A stretch of 37,737 nt of DNA from Tritrichomonas foetus (Eukaryota > Parabasalia > Tritrichomonadida > Tritrichomonadidae), in the NCBI GenBank assembly GCA_001839685.1, contig MLAK01000551.1, positions 4,586 through 42,322 on the forward strand. The letters are read 5' to 3'. The notes beneath the pieces are model-generated. The model was not told the origin of the DNA. It searched no databases and saw nothing but the letters and a program-made list of their open reading frames with translations. The position numbers and the translations under genes are program-made. Positions 9,460 to 19,511 of this stretch are shown piece after piece (position 1 is the stretch's first letter; each line of letters opens with the position of its first letter).

Positions 9460-11586
9460 ATGTTCTCCTTGTTTTTAATCTCTTTTCTCGCTGTTCAAGC
9501 AATTTCCGCTGAAGAAACAAGTTGCTTGTTCCAGTTGGTCACATCCAATGGTCTTCCAGAAGAAAACACTTTTCGCTATTCAGACAAATGCCAACACAAC
9601 TCAAAACCTGATGACGAATATAATTGTTTCGAATATTACAGCAATTGTACCATTGAAGATGTTGATGCCCCATGCTTCGTATTGAAGGAGAACTGTGAAG
9701 CTATTGTTCCAGGTTGTAATGGTGATGACAATTCAACTTGCAAAGGAAATTTGGTCTATGACAATTTGAACAGTCGTCTTAGGATTGATTCATGTACACG
9801 TAGCTATTGGTGTTCAGAAGATGCAGAAACAGGATCACAATCATCGGATGTGGAAATACCAGATACCGATACTCAATCAAGTGAATCATCTGAATCAAGC
9901 GAATCATCTGAATCAAGCGAATCATCTGAATCAAGTGAGTCATCTGAATCATTTGAATCAAGTGAATCATCTGAATCAAGTGAATCATCTGAATCAAGTG
10001 AATCATCTGAATCAAGTGAATCAAGTGAGTCATCTGAATCAAGTGAATCACAAGAAAGTGAAACAGATAGCGAATCAGGAACAGAATCAAAAGCTGAATT
10101 AGAAACTGAATCAAAAGCTGAATTAGAAACTGAATCAGAAACTGAGTCTGAAACTGAATCAGAAACTGAATTAGAAACCGAATCAGAAACTGAGTCTGAA
10201 ACTGAATTAGAAACCGAATCTGAAACTGAATTAGAAACCGAATCAGAATCTGAGTCAGAAACTGAATTAGAAACTGAATCTGAAACTGAGTCTGAAACTG
10301 AATCTGAAACTGAAGAAGAATCAACCACATCAGGAGAAGAAGAAAAACCACCAGCAATACTCCTCGAAGAAAGAAAGATGAGAAGTTTCAAAGCCCTTGA
10401 AAAATTATTAGCTCAAACAGTTTTCCCAATCGATAATCAAACAGAAACATACAATTGCACAGAAAAGAATGCTGAATGCTATGTTTCTGATTTTGCAGTT
10501 TTAGAATATCATCCAAATTCTGCAGGTGAAATTGATCCAGGACAAAATGAAGAAGCTGCTGAGCCCATTCCATACTCCAATGAAACCATCTATCTCTTTG
10601 TTGAGCCACAAGTTCCATTTGAAGATGTCGATTATATTGGCCGCTTAAATCAAAAATCTGCATCAATTATGGTCAGTGATAATGGCGCTCCAAATTACTA
10701 TATTGCTCCAACATACGATAACACCAATATTAAATTAATGTCCAATTCAACAGAGGCTTTTGTTGGTGTTTCATTATCTAACCAACATGCAGAACTAGAA
10801 ATCCTTAATGAATCATTGAACTTGAATTTGAAGGGATCAGGAACAGTTAGAATTACAAACAACAAAACAAGTACAGTCAATGTTCAAAACGTAAAACTTT
10901 CAAGCTCCAATGCCTTTTCAATCACCTCAAACAAACCAGTTGTTGTTGATTCACTTGATTTATTCTCATTGTCTAAATTCGTCTGCCCTACAACCAAAAA
11001 TACAGTTGAAGTTAAGAACGTCAACGTTCAACAAGGTGCTACACCAACAATCATGAACCCACGTGTTACAGGACTTGTCACTGTTGCCTTGTCATCACAA
11101 TTAATTTTACAAGGAGAATCATACATATCATCATCTTCATTCGATCTTTCATTCAATGAATCATACAGTGCAACTAAGGCAAGCGTTGTTGGTAACTTAA
11201 CAACCAGTCCTTCTACAATTACAATCAATTGGAGAGCAACTGGATACTTAGAAGAAGGAAACTCCATGATTGTTGCACAAGGTCCATCTAAAGAATTCAC
11301 AGACACACAATGCAATAGCTGGAAGAATGCTATTTCAAATAAAGACACAATTGCCAATTCGGCCCAATGTGTTGAGAAAGGAGATGTCCGTCAACTTGTC
11401 GTTTCACTCGATGACTACAAGGAACCTAAGGATGGATTATCTGGTGGTGCTATTGCTGGTATCGTAATTGCTGTTATTATTGTTGTTGCTTTAATTGTCA
11501 TTATTGTGGTTTACTTCTTGGTCCTTAAGAAGAAAGGCACATCAACATCAACTTCACAATACAGTGAAGAAAGTATCATGATTTAA
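9460..11586 (+). CDS. Single-pass surface protein with Ser-Glu / Thr-Glu repeat stalk
   Basis: A 708-residue type I membrane protein of unknown family. It opens with a signal peptide (about residues 1-17, Phe/Leu-rich, ending before SAEE). A Cys-rich ectodomain follows to about 125, then Ser-Ser-Glu repeats at about 140-197 and Glu-Thr/Ser-Glu-Leu repeats at about 208-285. A second ectodomain of about 370 residues has many Asn-X-Ser/Thr sites and a few cysteines. It ends with a Gly-Gly-Ala-Ile-Ala-Gly-led transmembrane helix (about 662-687) and a 20-residue tail starting Leu-Lys-Lys-Lys. Small residues at the outer end of the helix resemble rhomboid-protease targets and many trichomonad surface proteins; this is inference. 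The acidic stalk could extend the N-terminal domain from the cell. The stop codon is within TAAA, and a 55-base A tract lies about 100 bases downstream. Confidence 0.85.
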   Translation: MFSLFLISFLAVQAISAEETSCLFQLVTSNGLPEENTFRYSDKCQHNSKPDDEYNCFEYYSNCTIEDVDAPCFVLKENCEAIVPGCNGDDNSTCKGNLVYDNLNSRLRIDSCTRSYWCSEDAETGSQSSDVEIPDTDTQSSESSESSESSESSESSESSESSESFESSESSESSESSESSESSESSESSESSESSESQESETDSESGTESKAELETESKAELETESETESETESETELETESETESETELETESETELETESESESETELETESETESETESETEEESTTSGEEEKPPAILLEERKMRSFKALEKLLAQTVFPIDNQTETYNCTEKNAECYVSDFAVLEYHPNSAGEIDPGQNEEAAEPIPYSNETIYLFVEPQVPFEDVDYIGRLNQKSASIMVSDNGAPNYYIAPTYDNTNIKLMSNSTEAFVGVSLSNQHAELEILNESLNLNLKGSGTVRITNNKTSTVNVQNVKLSSSNAFSITSNKPVVVDSLDLFSLSKFVCPTTKNTVEVKNVNVQQGATPTIMNPRVTGLVTVALSSQLILQGESYISSSSFDLSFNESYSATKASVVGNLTTSPSTITINWRATGYLEEGNSMIVAQGPSKEFTDTQCNSWKNAISNKDTIANSAQCVEKGDVRQLVVSLDDYKEPKDGLSGGAIAGIVIAVIIVVALIVIIVVYFLVLKKKGTSTSTSQYSEESIMI
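9877..10050 (+). repeat. 18-bp coding minisatellite encoding Ser-Ser-Glu repeats
   Basis: About 9-10 copies of TCAAGTGAATCATCTGAA and close variants run in frame, each encoding two Ser-Ser-Glu triplets. The codon alternation (TCA AGT GAA, then TCA TCT GAA) is kept between copies. That points to tandem duplication of an 18-bp unit rather than convergent low complexity. Copy number is likely polymorphic. Confidence 0.9.
10081..10314 (+). repeat. Second coding repeat tract, Glu-Thr/Ser-Glu-Leu type
   Basis: In-frame repeats built from GAATCTGAAACT, GAATTAGAAACT and GAATCAGAAACT variants, preceded by two copies of a GAATCAAAAGCTGAATTA unit. The encoded stretch is highly acidic. It differs in unit and composition from the Ser-Ser-Glu tract just upstream, so the stalk was built in two separate expansions. 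Confidence 0.85.
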
Positions 11587-11683
11587 AATAATAATAACAT
11601 ATGATTTCCTTTAATTATGTCCTTTAATCAACCTACAAGCAAATCACAAAAACAAAGTAACATCAACACATATTATGATATAA

Positions 11684-11689
<6 letters not shown>

Positions 11690-11744
<55 letters not shown>
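11690..11744 (+). repeat. Uninterrupted 55-base poly(A) tract
   Basis: Fifty-five consecutive A residues, beginning 104 bases after the surface-protein stop codon. By far the longest homopolymer in the window. It may be a slippage-expanded mononucleotide tract or the fossil tail of a reverse-transcribed mRNA; I found no convincing flanking target-site duplication. Confidence 0.95.
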
Positions 11745-11746
<2 letters not shown>

Positions 11747-12499
11747 AGAAATAGAATGAATTGATACGTAACAATGTATAATAGAATTCTTTTATTTCTT
11801 CAAATTAGAAATGTTAGAAGACATTTTGTATTCATTTATCAGACTTAACAAAGTCGAATAGGATTAATGAATTCAGAATAGCCTGTGTATTGAGTTCATG
11901 AATCATTCAATTCTGATCTTAACAAAGGTTGATTCTATGGTTCATCGTTTGTATCGAATAAATATTTATGTGTAATTTATTAGATGTTTTCTATTCGATT
12001 AATTTGTGTATTTATAAAAAGAGGGCAAAACTTGGTTTAAGGTTAATTAGTCAAGACTGGAAAACATCAATTTCATTTGGATCGAATATTTATTTCCTCA
12101 AAAATCTAAAAGTAAACGATATATTTCACTTTTTAATTAGATCACTACATAGAAAAAGTGAAGCAATTCAATGATCACCGAAATTACGTTTATAAATTTT
12201 TGAGAGGAAATATTATGTGAATTTTTGAATATCGCGATAATCATCTTTTATGAAAAATGAATGATAACCAATGCACTCTAACTCTATTTATTCATTTAAT
12301 TCGATTATCAATAAATATATACAGCAAATTGATTGCAATTTATGATAGTGTCAATTTCATGATGATTTGCAAATTGAATAGGGGGAAATAAACTATAGAA
12401 TTAATTCACCATAAATTCCATTAAATACTGATTTAATAAACGGCAACCTTATTTCCTTTGAAATTTCTATACTTTATAAAGAGATCGTTTACAATTGTT

Positions 12500-12505
12500 T
12501 CATTT
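12500..12505 (+). promoter_or_regulatory. Candidate initiator motif TCATTT
   Basis: TCATTT matches TCAYTW with its A at 12502, nine bases before the ATG at 12511. This is the ideal trichomonad spacing and supports the chosen start. Confidence 0.55.
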
Positions 12506-12510
12506 CCAAC

Positions 12511-15500
12511 ATGTCGCGAAGATCTAGCTCAATTACAAACAAATTAAACGTAGTCAAAAGCAGCTTACAACATTGTCACAATCTTCTCGCAGAAGTTGGA
12601 CAACAATCAGGGCAGCCGCAACAGATTAGATTTTACGATTCAATTAATCGAAGATCCCACGTAATGAATAACAGTATCAATGGTAGCAGTGATTATTCAG
12701 CAAACAGCAGTAATATTTCATATTCGATGAGTTCTTCATCAGGAAGCCAATATCAACGATCTACAATCCAGTCGCAGTTCACACAGTTTAGGCAGCAACA
12801 AAAGCCAGAAATCAAATACTATGACATCAAGGGCCTCTCAAATACGCCGGATTACTCCAACAAATTTTTCGAATCAAACCAAACGAATTACCTCGACAAC
12901 ACTACACGAAAACCAGGAAGTTTTGTAATTTCAACAATCAAGAAGCAGACAAGACACGAATCACCACAGTTTATTTACACAAGCTCATCATCAGATTCCG
13001 ATGATCTTTCATTTTGCAAAAAATCCGTAAATGACTCATTTGACTCATTCAGCAGTAGCTCATCAGATGAAATTTTGTATGGAAACAAGAGAGCACTTTT
13101 ATCGTCATCATCATCATCATCAACTTTATCTTTGAGCGATGATCTTTATGAATATGCTCAAAAGCCAACTAGCCATAAGAAAAAGTGCAAGAAAGGCCAC
13201 AAACACTTAAACAACTTTCTTGACTTGTCTTCTGACTCTTTTTCATCATCAAACGAAGACGAAGAAGATATTTTCGGATTCGAGGACAGCTCAACGCTTG
13301 ATCTTGAGGATATTCTTGGAACTGGAAAACAAATTGATAGTGATGAATCTGCTTCTTCTTCATTTTCTATGTCGTCATCTTCAGAAGACTCGCTTCTGAA
13401 TGGATTGAAACCGAAAAAGAGGGTAAAGAAACCGCTCACGCTTGAGCAGCGTCGAATTTTTGCTAATGCTGGGATCGCTGATTTGTCTGATTCTTTCTCA
13501 TCATCAGATATGGACTCATCAGCATCAAATGCTTCATCTTCTACACTTTCTAGTCTTTCGTTATCAATCATTCAGAAAGATAAGAAAGATGAATTATCAG
13601 AAGCTTCTTTCTCATTTAGTTCATCCACAATTATGCCAACACAGGCAAAGGCTAATAATACATCACAGATTGCAATTCAAGCTGAACTTTCATTGTCTTC
13701 AGACACCCAATTATTTGGTGAGCAAGGCAATCATGGAAATAAAGGAAAGCGTGATAAAATATCAATCGATTCGACTTCATTAACAGTGGCAGAATCTGAA
13801 GTATCAGAAATTTCTGATTTGTCTTTATCTACAACAAACACAAACTCACAAATTAACACACCAAGTTCTACAATGTCACTTACTGAATCAACTATTAAAG
13901 AGAATAAGAAATCTCATCGAAGACAACGCCATCACCATCATCATTCTAATAATACATCATCATTGATTGAATCAACAACTAATACAAATTCAACAATGAC
14001 AACATCTACTTCTATAAACACACCAACAAACTCACCAATGAAGTTAGAAGGTGATTTATCTGATTCATGTCTCTCATCAAATGATGCATCAGGATCTGCA
14101 TCAGATCCTTCTTTATCATCAATGTCTATTTCTACAACAACTCAAACACCATCACAGTCAATATCAACATCTAATAACACTACAATTTCAACATCGAATA
14201 ACACAACTAATATGACAAATACTGACTCATTAATAACACCAACAAATACCAACAAGAAGAAGAGGCGAGCATTATCTTTGTCTAGTGATGGTTCACTTTC
14301 TGAATCAATTTCTAAATCAAAGAAATCACCAAATTCTGCAGATACATCAATTTCAGATTTAACGGCTAATCAAGAACTGTCAACTGATTCTGCTTCTGGA
14401 TACAGTGATCCTTCACACATGACAATATCATCAACAACAGAAACAAACTCAACGATCAGCCCAGCATCTGAGAAGAGAAATAGACATAGGAAGTCACGAT
14501 CAAAGAAGACTAATGCAAGTGATAGCACAATTACAATCTCAGCAAGTAATGTAACTGATTCACCAACATCAACAAGCAATCTTATTAATTCAACATCAAT
14601 TTCTACATCACAAACATCCAATCAAACTATTTCAACAACGCAATCTACAACTCCTACAACAACACCAACGAAATCTACTAACTCATTAATTGGATCAAAC
14701 TCTTCAACTGAAGTATCTTTCTCTGAAGACCAATCTAAAGATGACTCAGAACCAACTGACTCAGTAACAACCAGCTTGACAAATTCTAGTGTTGCAGCTG
14801 ATAAAAAGAAGAAATCAAAGAAAGATCAAGATGATGATCTGACAGATTTATCAACAACTGCTAAGCAAACAGCATCCGATTTATTGCTCAGCACCAACTC
14901 AACATCTGATGTTTCTAATCAGGATAAGAGTGATTTACTTAGCCAAAGTAGATCATCATCTTATTCTGATTTTGGCAAGAATAAGGGTTCAGCAGTTGGA
15001 TCATCTTTAACTCCATCTACACCATTGACACCTTCAACTACAGCTTCATCACCATCTGCAAATGTTACATCATCCAATTCTACAAATGCATCATCACCAT
15101 TATCTCCATCAAATGTAACATCTACAACCAAGACAAGTTCATTTGAATTGACTGAAACTCCATCAACAATATCACAAGGAAGTTCATTAGAACTGAAAGG
15201 AAGAAACATCAATCTATCTATGTCATCATCAGAGAATTCAGCTCCTATAACACCTGAATCCTCACCATCATCAACTAAAACTACATCAATATCTAACATT
15301 TCAACACCAACAAAATCATCAGCATCAACATCTTCACCAAACGCTTCTTCAGCAACTGGTTCATCACCAACTGGCTCACCAACTGCATCTTCTCCAACTG
15401 GTTCACCATCTGGTTCATCTCCTGTTTCTTCATCCAAGAAGTCAGATGATTCCGATTCTGCTACGGCAACAACCAATCCAGAAGAAATTTCTGAAGCTTT

Positions 15501-17610
15501 AATGACATCAAAATCCAGCAAATCTGAATCAGATTCTTCAACAAGACCTTCGAGAAGATCATCATCTTTATCACCATCATCAGGAAGCCCAACAAAATCT
15601 GCAACTTCAACAACAAAAGGAACTGCTTCACCAATGTCATTAAATACATCATCATCTGAAGAAGAAGAGGATGAGGCATCTTCAGCTATCAAGACAGGAT
15701 CTGGTTCTGGAACTGGATCTTCACCTTCATTAAAGGGATCATCAACTGGTAACACATCCCCTGGAAGTTCAAAGTCACATTCTACTCATGCTTCATCAAT
15801 TTCTTCCAAGGGATCAAACAGTGCAATTTCATCTGCATCACCGGCTCCATCTGAAAAATCATCAAATGCTACTTCACAAGCATCTGGTGATTCAACAGTT
15901 AGTTCATCACCAAAGCAATCAAATGACGGATCAACGCATACTTCATCTAAAGCATCTTCACAAGTTTCGTCACCAGCATCAATTTCAGGATCATCACCTG
16001 CTTCTTCTAAAATATCTCATTCTAGTAAGTCGAAACAAGATGGTTCATCTTCAATGGGATTCAACAAATCAAGCAAAAACTCCAATAGTTCAAGTGGAAG
16101 AAGCACGCATAGTCAGAAGTCAACCAACAGCAATACTGGATCATCTCCACTTTCTGCATCAAATACTGGAAAAGAAGAGGAGGAAGATGAAGCAGAATTT
16201 TCATCATCAAAGAATATTAACACAAGTAAGACTGCTTCATATGAATTAAGCAGTAAAAGTTATGGCGATGAAATTAGCCACTCCCAAAAGGAAGAAGAAT
16301 CACAAATTTCTACGAATGAAGATGATTCTGAAAACTCACTTGGATCAAAGACATCTTCAAAGCTTGAAGAAGAATCTCAAATTTCGACTAGTAAACAATC
16401 AACAACAGGTGAGTCACGTACAACTGCCACAACAGCTTCAACAGCGCGTAACAATGAAGAAGAAGAGGAAGAAGAAGCTTATGTTTCAACATCAACAACA
16501 AATAAAACAGGATCGCATAGATATGCTCGTTCACAATACTCCGCCCATTCAACATATACAGAATATTCTCAATATTCTACATCTTCACCAAAATCTAAAG
16601 AAGAGGAAGAAGAAGAGGCTCCAAACTCCGTCAAAGTAAGTGATGAAGAATTATCAGAAGTTGTTATTAAACCAATTGAAGGTGAGGAAGAAGAGTCATT
16701 GAACTCAACTTCTAAAAGAGCTGCTTCTCTCCTTGAAGAAGAATCTTTACTTTCTCAGCTTGGCGAGGAAGAAGAGGAAGAAGAAGAAGCTAAATCACCA
16801 TTTTCAACAGCTTCAAAACCAGTAAGTCCATATAAGGGTGAAGAAGAAGAAGAAATCCTACTTAATGACCGTCTTCCAGAAATTGAAGAAGAGGAAGAGA
16901 GAAATGATGCACCTTTCTATTCTAATCAAGAAGAAGAATCCGCATTCAGTGCTAAAAGAATGAACTTTGAAGAAGAGGAAACATTAGGAAGTCCTAAACA
17001 AACATCTTCTTCTATGCATAATGAAGAAGAAACATTAGGAAGTTTCCAATTGAATGATAATGAAGAAGAAGAAGACATTTTAATGCAATTTAAACAAAAT
17101 GATTCCTATGGATTCGATATCAATTTTGGTGAAGAAGAAGATCAAACCAATATAGATAATATTATTAAAGAACTTAAAGAAAATGAGCATGATGATGGCT
17201 CACATAATGAACATGAAATACACAATGATGAAGATATAGAAAAGTTCTTAACAGACATTATTGCTACAGTTACAGATGAACAAGATAGAACATCAAGTGG
17301 AAAACTTGATGAAGAAGAAGACAAAGAAAATTATCACAATGACTTCTTAGTAGATGTCGACAAAGCTATTGCAGAGAACGAAGAAGGTGCAAAAGCGAAT
17401 AGCCATGATCTACCAGAATCACACGAACTGAACACACTGACAGAAGAAGAAACATCAAATGAAAATATAGCAAGTGAACAAAATCAACAGATAATACTTA
17501 ATGAACAGTCTGATGAAGATCCAGAAGTAAATGAGCTCCTTGCTGCCATTGGTTCACTTGAAGAGGATGAAGAAGAAGATGTTAATTTATCAGATATTTT
17601 GAACGAGTGA
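12511..17610 (+). CDS. Ser/Thr-rich low-complexity protein with C-terminal acidic-box array
   Basis: A 1699-residue protein of unknown function with no globular domain that I recognise. Residues about 1-130 are the least biased part and could hold a short helix. From about 145 to 1200 it is dominated by Ser/Thr runs with interspersed acidic residues, dense in sites of the casein-kinase-2 type (Ser followed by Asp/Glu). Short Lys clusters and a His run near 475 break the pattern. From about 1215 to 1550 it holds at least fifteen Glu-rich boxes at intervals of roughly 15-50 residues, many followed by a hydrophobic residue and Ser. The C-terminus is acidic with Leu/Ile, possibly helical. No signal peptide or transmembrane segment is evident, so an intracellular scaffold or nuclear/cytoskeletal protein is possible, but this is a guess. 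The frame is intact across 5.1 kb of low-complexity DNA, which argues for a real gene. An initiator motif supports the start. Confidence 0.8.
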   Translation: MSRRSSSITNKLNVVKSSLQHCHNLLAEVGQQSGQPQQIRFYDSINRRSHVMNNSINGSSDYSANSSNISYSMSSSSGSQYQRSTIQSQFTQFRQQQKPEIKYYDIKGLSNTPDYSNKFFESNQTNYLDNTTRKPGSFVISTIKKQTRHESPQFIYTSSSSDSDDLSFCKKSVNDSFDSFSSSSSDEILYGNKRALLSSSSSSSTLSLSDDLYEYAQKPTSHKKKCKKGHKHLNNFLDLSSDSFSSSNEDEEDIFGFEDSSTLDLEDILGTGKQIDSDESASSSFSMSSSSEDSLLNGLKPKKRVKKPLTLEQRRIFANAGIADLSDSFSSSDMDSSASNASSSTLSSLSLSIIQKDKKDELSEASFSFSSSTIMPTQAKANNTSQIAIQAELSLSSDTQLFGEQGNHGNKGKRDKISIDSTSLTVAESEVSEISDLSLSTTNTNSQINTPSSTMSLTESTIKENKKSHRRQRHHHHHSNNTSSLIESTTNTNSTMTTSTSINTPTNSPMKLEGDLSDSCLSSNDASGSASDPSLSSMSISTTTQTPSQSISTSNNTTISTSNNTTNMTNTDSLITPTNTNKKKRRALSLSSDGSLSESISKSKKSPNSADTSISDLTANQELSTDSASGYSDPSHMTISSTTETNSTISPASEKRNRHRKSRSKKTNASDSTITISASNVTDSPTSTSNLINSTSISTSQTSNQTISTTQSTTPTTTPTKSTNSLIGSNSSTEVSFSEDQSKDDSEPTDSVTTSLTNSSVAADKKKKSKKDQDDDLTDLSTTAKQTASDLLLSTNSTSDVSNQDKSDLLSQSRSSSYSDFGKNKGSAVGSSLTPSTPLTPSTTASSPSANVTSSNSTNASSPLSPSNVTSTTKTSSFELTETPSTISQGSSLELKGRNINLSMSSSENSAPITPESSPSSTKTTSISNISTPTKSSASTSSPNASSATGSSPTGSPTASSPTGSPSGSSPVSSSKKSDDSDSATATTNPEEISEALMTSKSSKSESDSSTRPSRRSSSLSPSSGSPTKSATSTTKGTASPMSLNTSSSEEEEDEASSAIKTGSGSGTGSSPSLKGSSTGNTSPGSSKSHSTHASSISSKGSNSAISSASPAPSEKSSNATSQASGDSTVSSSPKQSNDGSTHTSSKASSQVSSPASISGSSPASSKISHSSKSKQDGSSSMGFNKSSKNSNSSSGRSTHSQKSTNSNTGSSPLSASNTGKEEEEDEAEFSSSKNINTSKTASYELSSKSYGDEISHSQKEEESQISTNEDDSENSLGSKTSSKLEEESQISTSKQSTTGESRTTATTASTARNNEEEEEEEAYVSTSTTNKTGSHRYARSQYSAHSTYTEYSQYSTSSPKSKEEEEEEAPNSVKVSDEELSEVVIKPIEGEEEESLNSTSKRAASLLEEESLLSQLGEEEEEEEEAKSPFSTASKPVSPYKGEEEEEILLNDRLPEIEEEEERNDAPFYSNQEEESAFSAKRMNFEEEETLGSPKQTSSSMHNEEETLGSFQLNDNEEEEDILMQFKQNDSYGFDINFGEEEDQTNIDNIIKELKENEHDDGSHNEHEIHNDEDIEKFLTDIIATVTDEQDRTSSGKLDEEEDKENYHNDFLVDVDKAIAENEEGAKANSHDLPESHELNTLTEEETSNENIASEQNQQIILNEQSDEDPEVNELLAAIGSLEEDEEEDVNLSDILNE
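16162..17150 (+). repeat. Array of about 15 short acidic boxes (coding)
   Basis: Runs of three to eight Glu recur near 16171, 16290, 16363, 16458, 16600, 16681, 16732, 16762, 16837, 16885, 16927, 16966, 17020, 17059 and 17130. Many are followed by small or hydrophobic residues and Ser (EEESQIS, EEESLLS, EEETLGS). Spacer sequences differ, so this is a repeated short motif rather than a tandem DNA repeat. Confidence 0.75.
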
Positions 17611-18532
17611 CACATGAACTGAAAAACCATTAGTTCTTTGTTGATTCATTATATATATCTCATTATGTTATTTATTATTATTATTATTTATATATTCGCT
17701 TTTGTTAAAACTAAAATAAACATAAAGAATTTCTTTGTTATTTAATTTATGAATATGAATGGACAGATATTAGTATTATTGGTTAAGATCGAAGAATCAG
17801 GATTCGTATCGATATTACTTTCCATATGACAATCAATGAGATTTTTTGTTCCAATTTCTGGATAGAGTTAAGAATGATGAATGTTATTTCATTATATGCA
17901 ATTATATCATTTAGAGAGTGCAGAAGAAAGCTCAGGTGCAGAATTAATTTCGCTAATTAGGTTTAGTCCTCTAAAGTTAAATTTGATGAGGAAATCATAA
18001 AGTGAAGTGCTATTTATAAAGATTAAACTTATTATTTATCGGTTTAGATAATTATTTATTGATATAATTTTCTGTGATTTTTAAGATGTATACAAACCAA
18101 ATAGTCTTAACGTACGAAATCACTAAAATGATCCTTATCATCAGTATTACTTAATACCATCAGTCAAAAATCAAAACCCAAATAGCTAAAAGAATGACGA
18201 AAATTTCCCTTATCGCAAACTTCGCAAATGGCCGAATTCAAAAATATTTCGAAAATGATTCTGAAGAAGCTATTGTTTCAGTTTTCGGGTGAACAGCTTT
18301 CAGTCAATTGTTAAATCTATTTTTTATAGTTATGAGCCATATTTATTCATAGTTTTGAAATTTTGCAACAATTAAACCGAAAAAAGAGCGATTTTGGAGA
18401 AAGCCTAAAAAAAAATTGTGAGAAGCTTTTTTTCCAAGAATCACAAAGATTATAATACTGCTTCCCATAATTCTATTTACACTTCTTCTATCGATTTTTA
18501 ATTAAAAATCGCGAAAATTTTGATAGTTTTAA

Positions 18533-18801
18533 CTCAGTGATGGTGAATTAATTCAATTTCCATTTGACAAATATGAATGTATTGAAATCTTTTCTGTCAT
18601 AAAATTTTTGTATATGAAGAAAATAGACTGGCAGTCCTCAACAGCACATTCTCAAGCAGGGATACAGATACAACGATTGAAAGACCAAATCAAGAAAAAT
18701 GGAATCCAATATGTTTTTTTCCAGACTCGATGCCAAGTGAATTTTCTGATGACTCGCCATTTAGATGGCAAAACATTCGTAATCTTCTCATTGATGCCTA
18801 A
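18533..18801 (+). pseudogene. Possible frameshifted gene remnant
   Basis: Two overlapping frames each read like ordinary protein for part of this stretch. The first, open from 18533, gives about 25 residues including FPFDKYECIEIF. The second, open from 18586 to a TAA at 18799-18801 without an initiating ATG near its start, gives about 70 residues with balanced composition including FFPDSMPSEFSDD and RWQNIRNLL. A single frameshift near 18605 would join the good parts of both. A 32-codon frame at 18194-18292 may belong to the same relic. No family is recognised; this could also be an unrecognised exon or chance. Confidence 0.3.
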
Positions 18802-19207
18802 ATTTTTTTTATTTATATCAAAATTATTAATATTTTTTTTATACTTCATTTTTGTATTTTGGAAAACATTATAATTTTCGATGGAGGGTCATATGATAAT
18901 AAAAAGCACGATTTATGATCAGAAATAATCAAGATATTAGTGCTATAAAATCACTTTTTATCTCAATAATTCTCAGAAATTTCTGTGGGGTTTATTTTTT
19001 TCTCACAATTTTTTTTTGGATTTGGTTTTCTCTGTATCTTGATTTTTAAATTATAATATTTATATATTATTAATAGGATTACAATTAAATAATTTTTAGA
19101 TGACAATAATATCAACAATTATTCATTTAGATCTCTCAATAGTCTTCTACATCTAGAGCTAGTTAGTTTGTATACATCTGTATACATCTAATTTTAAAAT
19201 CTCCTTT

Positions 19208-19240
19208 CATTGAAATATTTCAATGCATTGAATATATTCA
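19208..19240. promoter_or_regulatory. Three overlapping palindromes upstream of the kinase gene
   Basis: CATTGAAATATTTCAATG (19208-19225) is a perfect 18-bp palindrome. It overlaps CAATGCATTG (19221-19230), which overlaps TGAATATATTCA (19229-19240). A single 18-bp palindrome is expected roughly once by chance in a window this AT-rich; the overlap of three is less expected. A dimeric-factor site is possible but unproven. Confidence 0.2.
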
Positions 19241-19495
19241 GTGAAAAAGAACGTAATCTTAAATATTGTATTGAAAATCCTTTGAATTATTTCATTTATA
19301 ATTCAGTTTATATTTATTCGAATTTGGTTGATTTCACCCTAAATATGATGATTTAATTATTTCTGTACACATATCCTCAGTTTAAATTAAATGCTATTTT
19401 TGAATGATCACTCTATTTTTGTGAAGCATAAAATTTTGTTATTTTTCATTCGATTACTTTTCTATTGAATATGCGGGGATTCAATATTTAAACAT

Positions 19496-19511
19496 ATCAC
19501 CTTAAGGTGAT
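19496..19511. promoter_or_regulatory. 16-bp perfect palindrome ATCACCTTAAGGTGAT
   Basis: It ends 97 bases before the kinase ATG and is followed by an imperfect GATGA-GT-TCATC dyad. It is G+C-richer than its surroundings, which makes it a better candidate binding site than the purely A/T palindromes nearby. Function is unproven. Confidence 0.25.

Larger units (their letters stand above)
11587..12510. other. Intergenic, contains a poly(A) tract
   Basis: AT-rich spacer between two plus-strand genes. Apart from the 55-base A run and the initiator motif before 12511, I see nothing coding or structured. A 68-codon ATG frame at 11968 has no supporting feature. Confidence 0.5.

Noticed and set aside
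9779..10391. Long antisense and shifted frames (105-192 residues) over the surface-protein repeats
   Set aside because: The repeat units contain no stop in several frames, so these frames are open automatically; they have no sensible composition and no promoter motif.
11968..12174. 68-residue ATG frame between the surface and Ser-rich genes
   Set aside because: No recognisable motif, AT-biased composition and no initiator motif at a suitable distance.
13158..13571. 137-residue antisense frame
   Set aside because: Shadow of Ser-rich codons on the opposite strand of the same gene.
14961..15755. 264-residue antisense frame rich in Asp/Glu/Val
   Set aside because: It is the mirror of the Ser/Thr codon bias (TCA, TCT and ACA read backwards) inside the 1699-residue gene.
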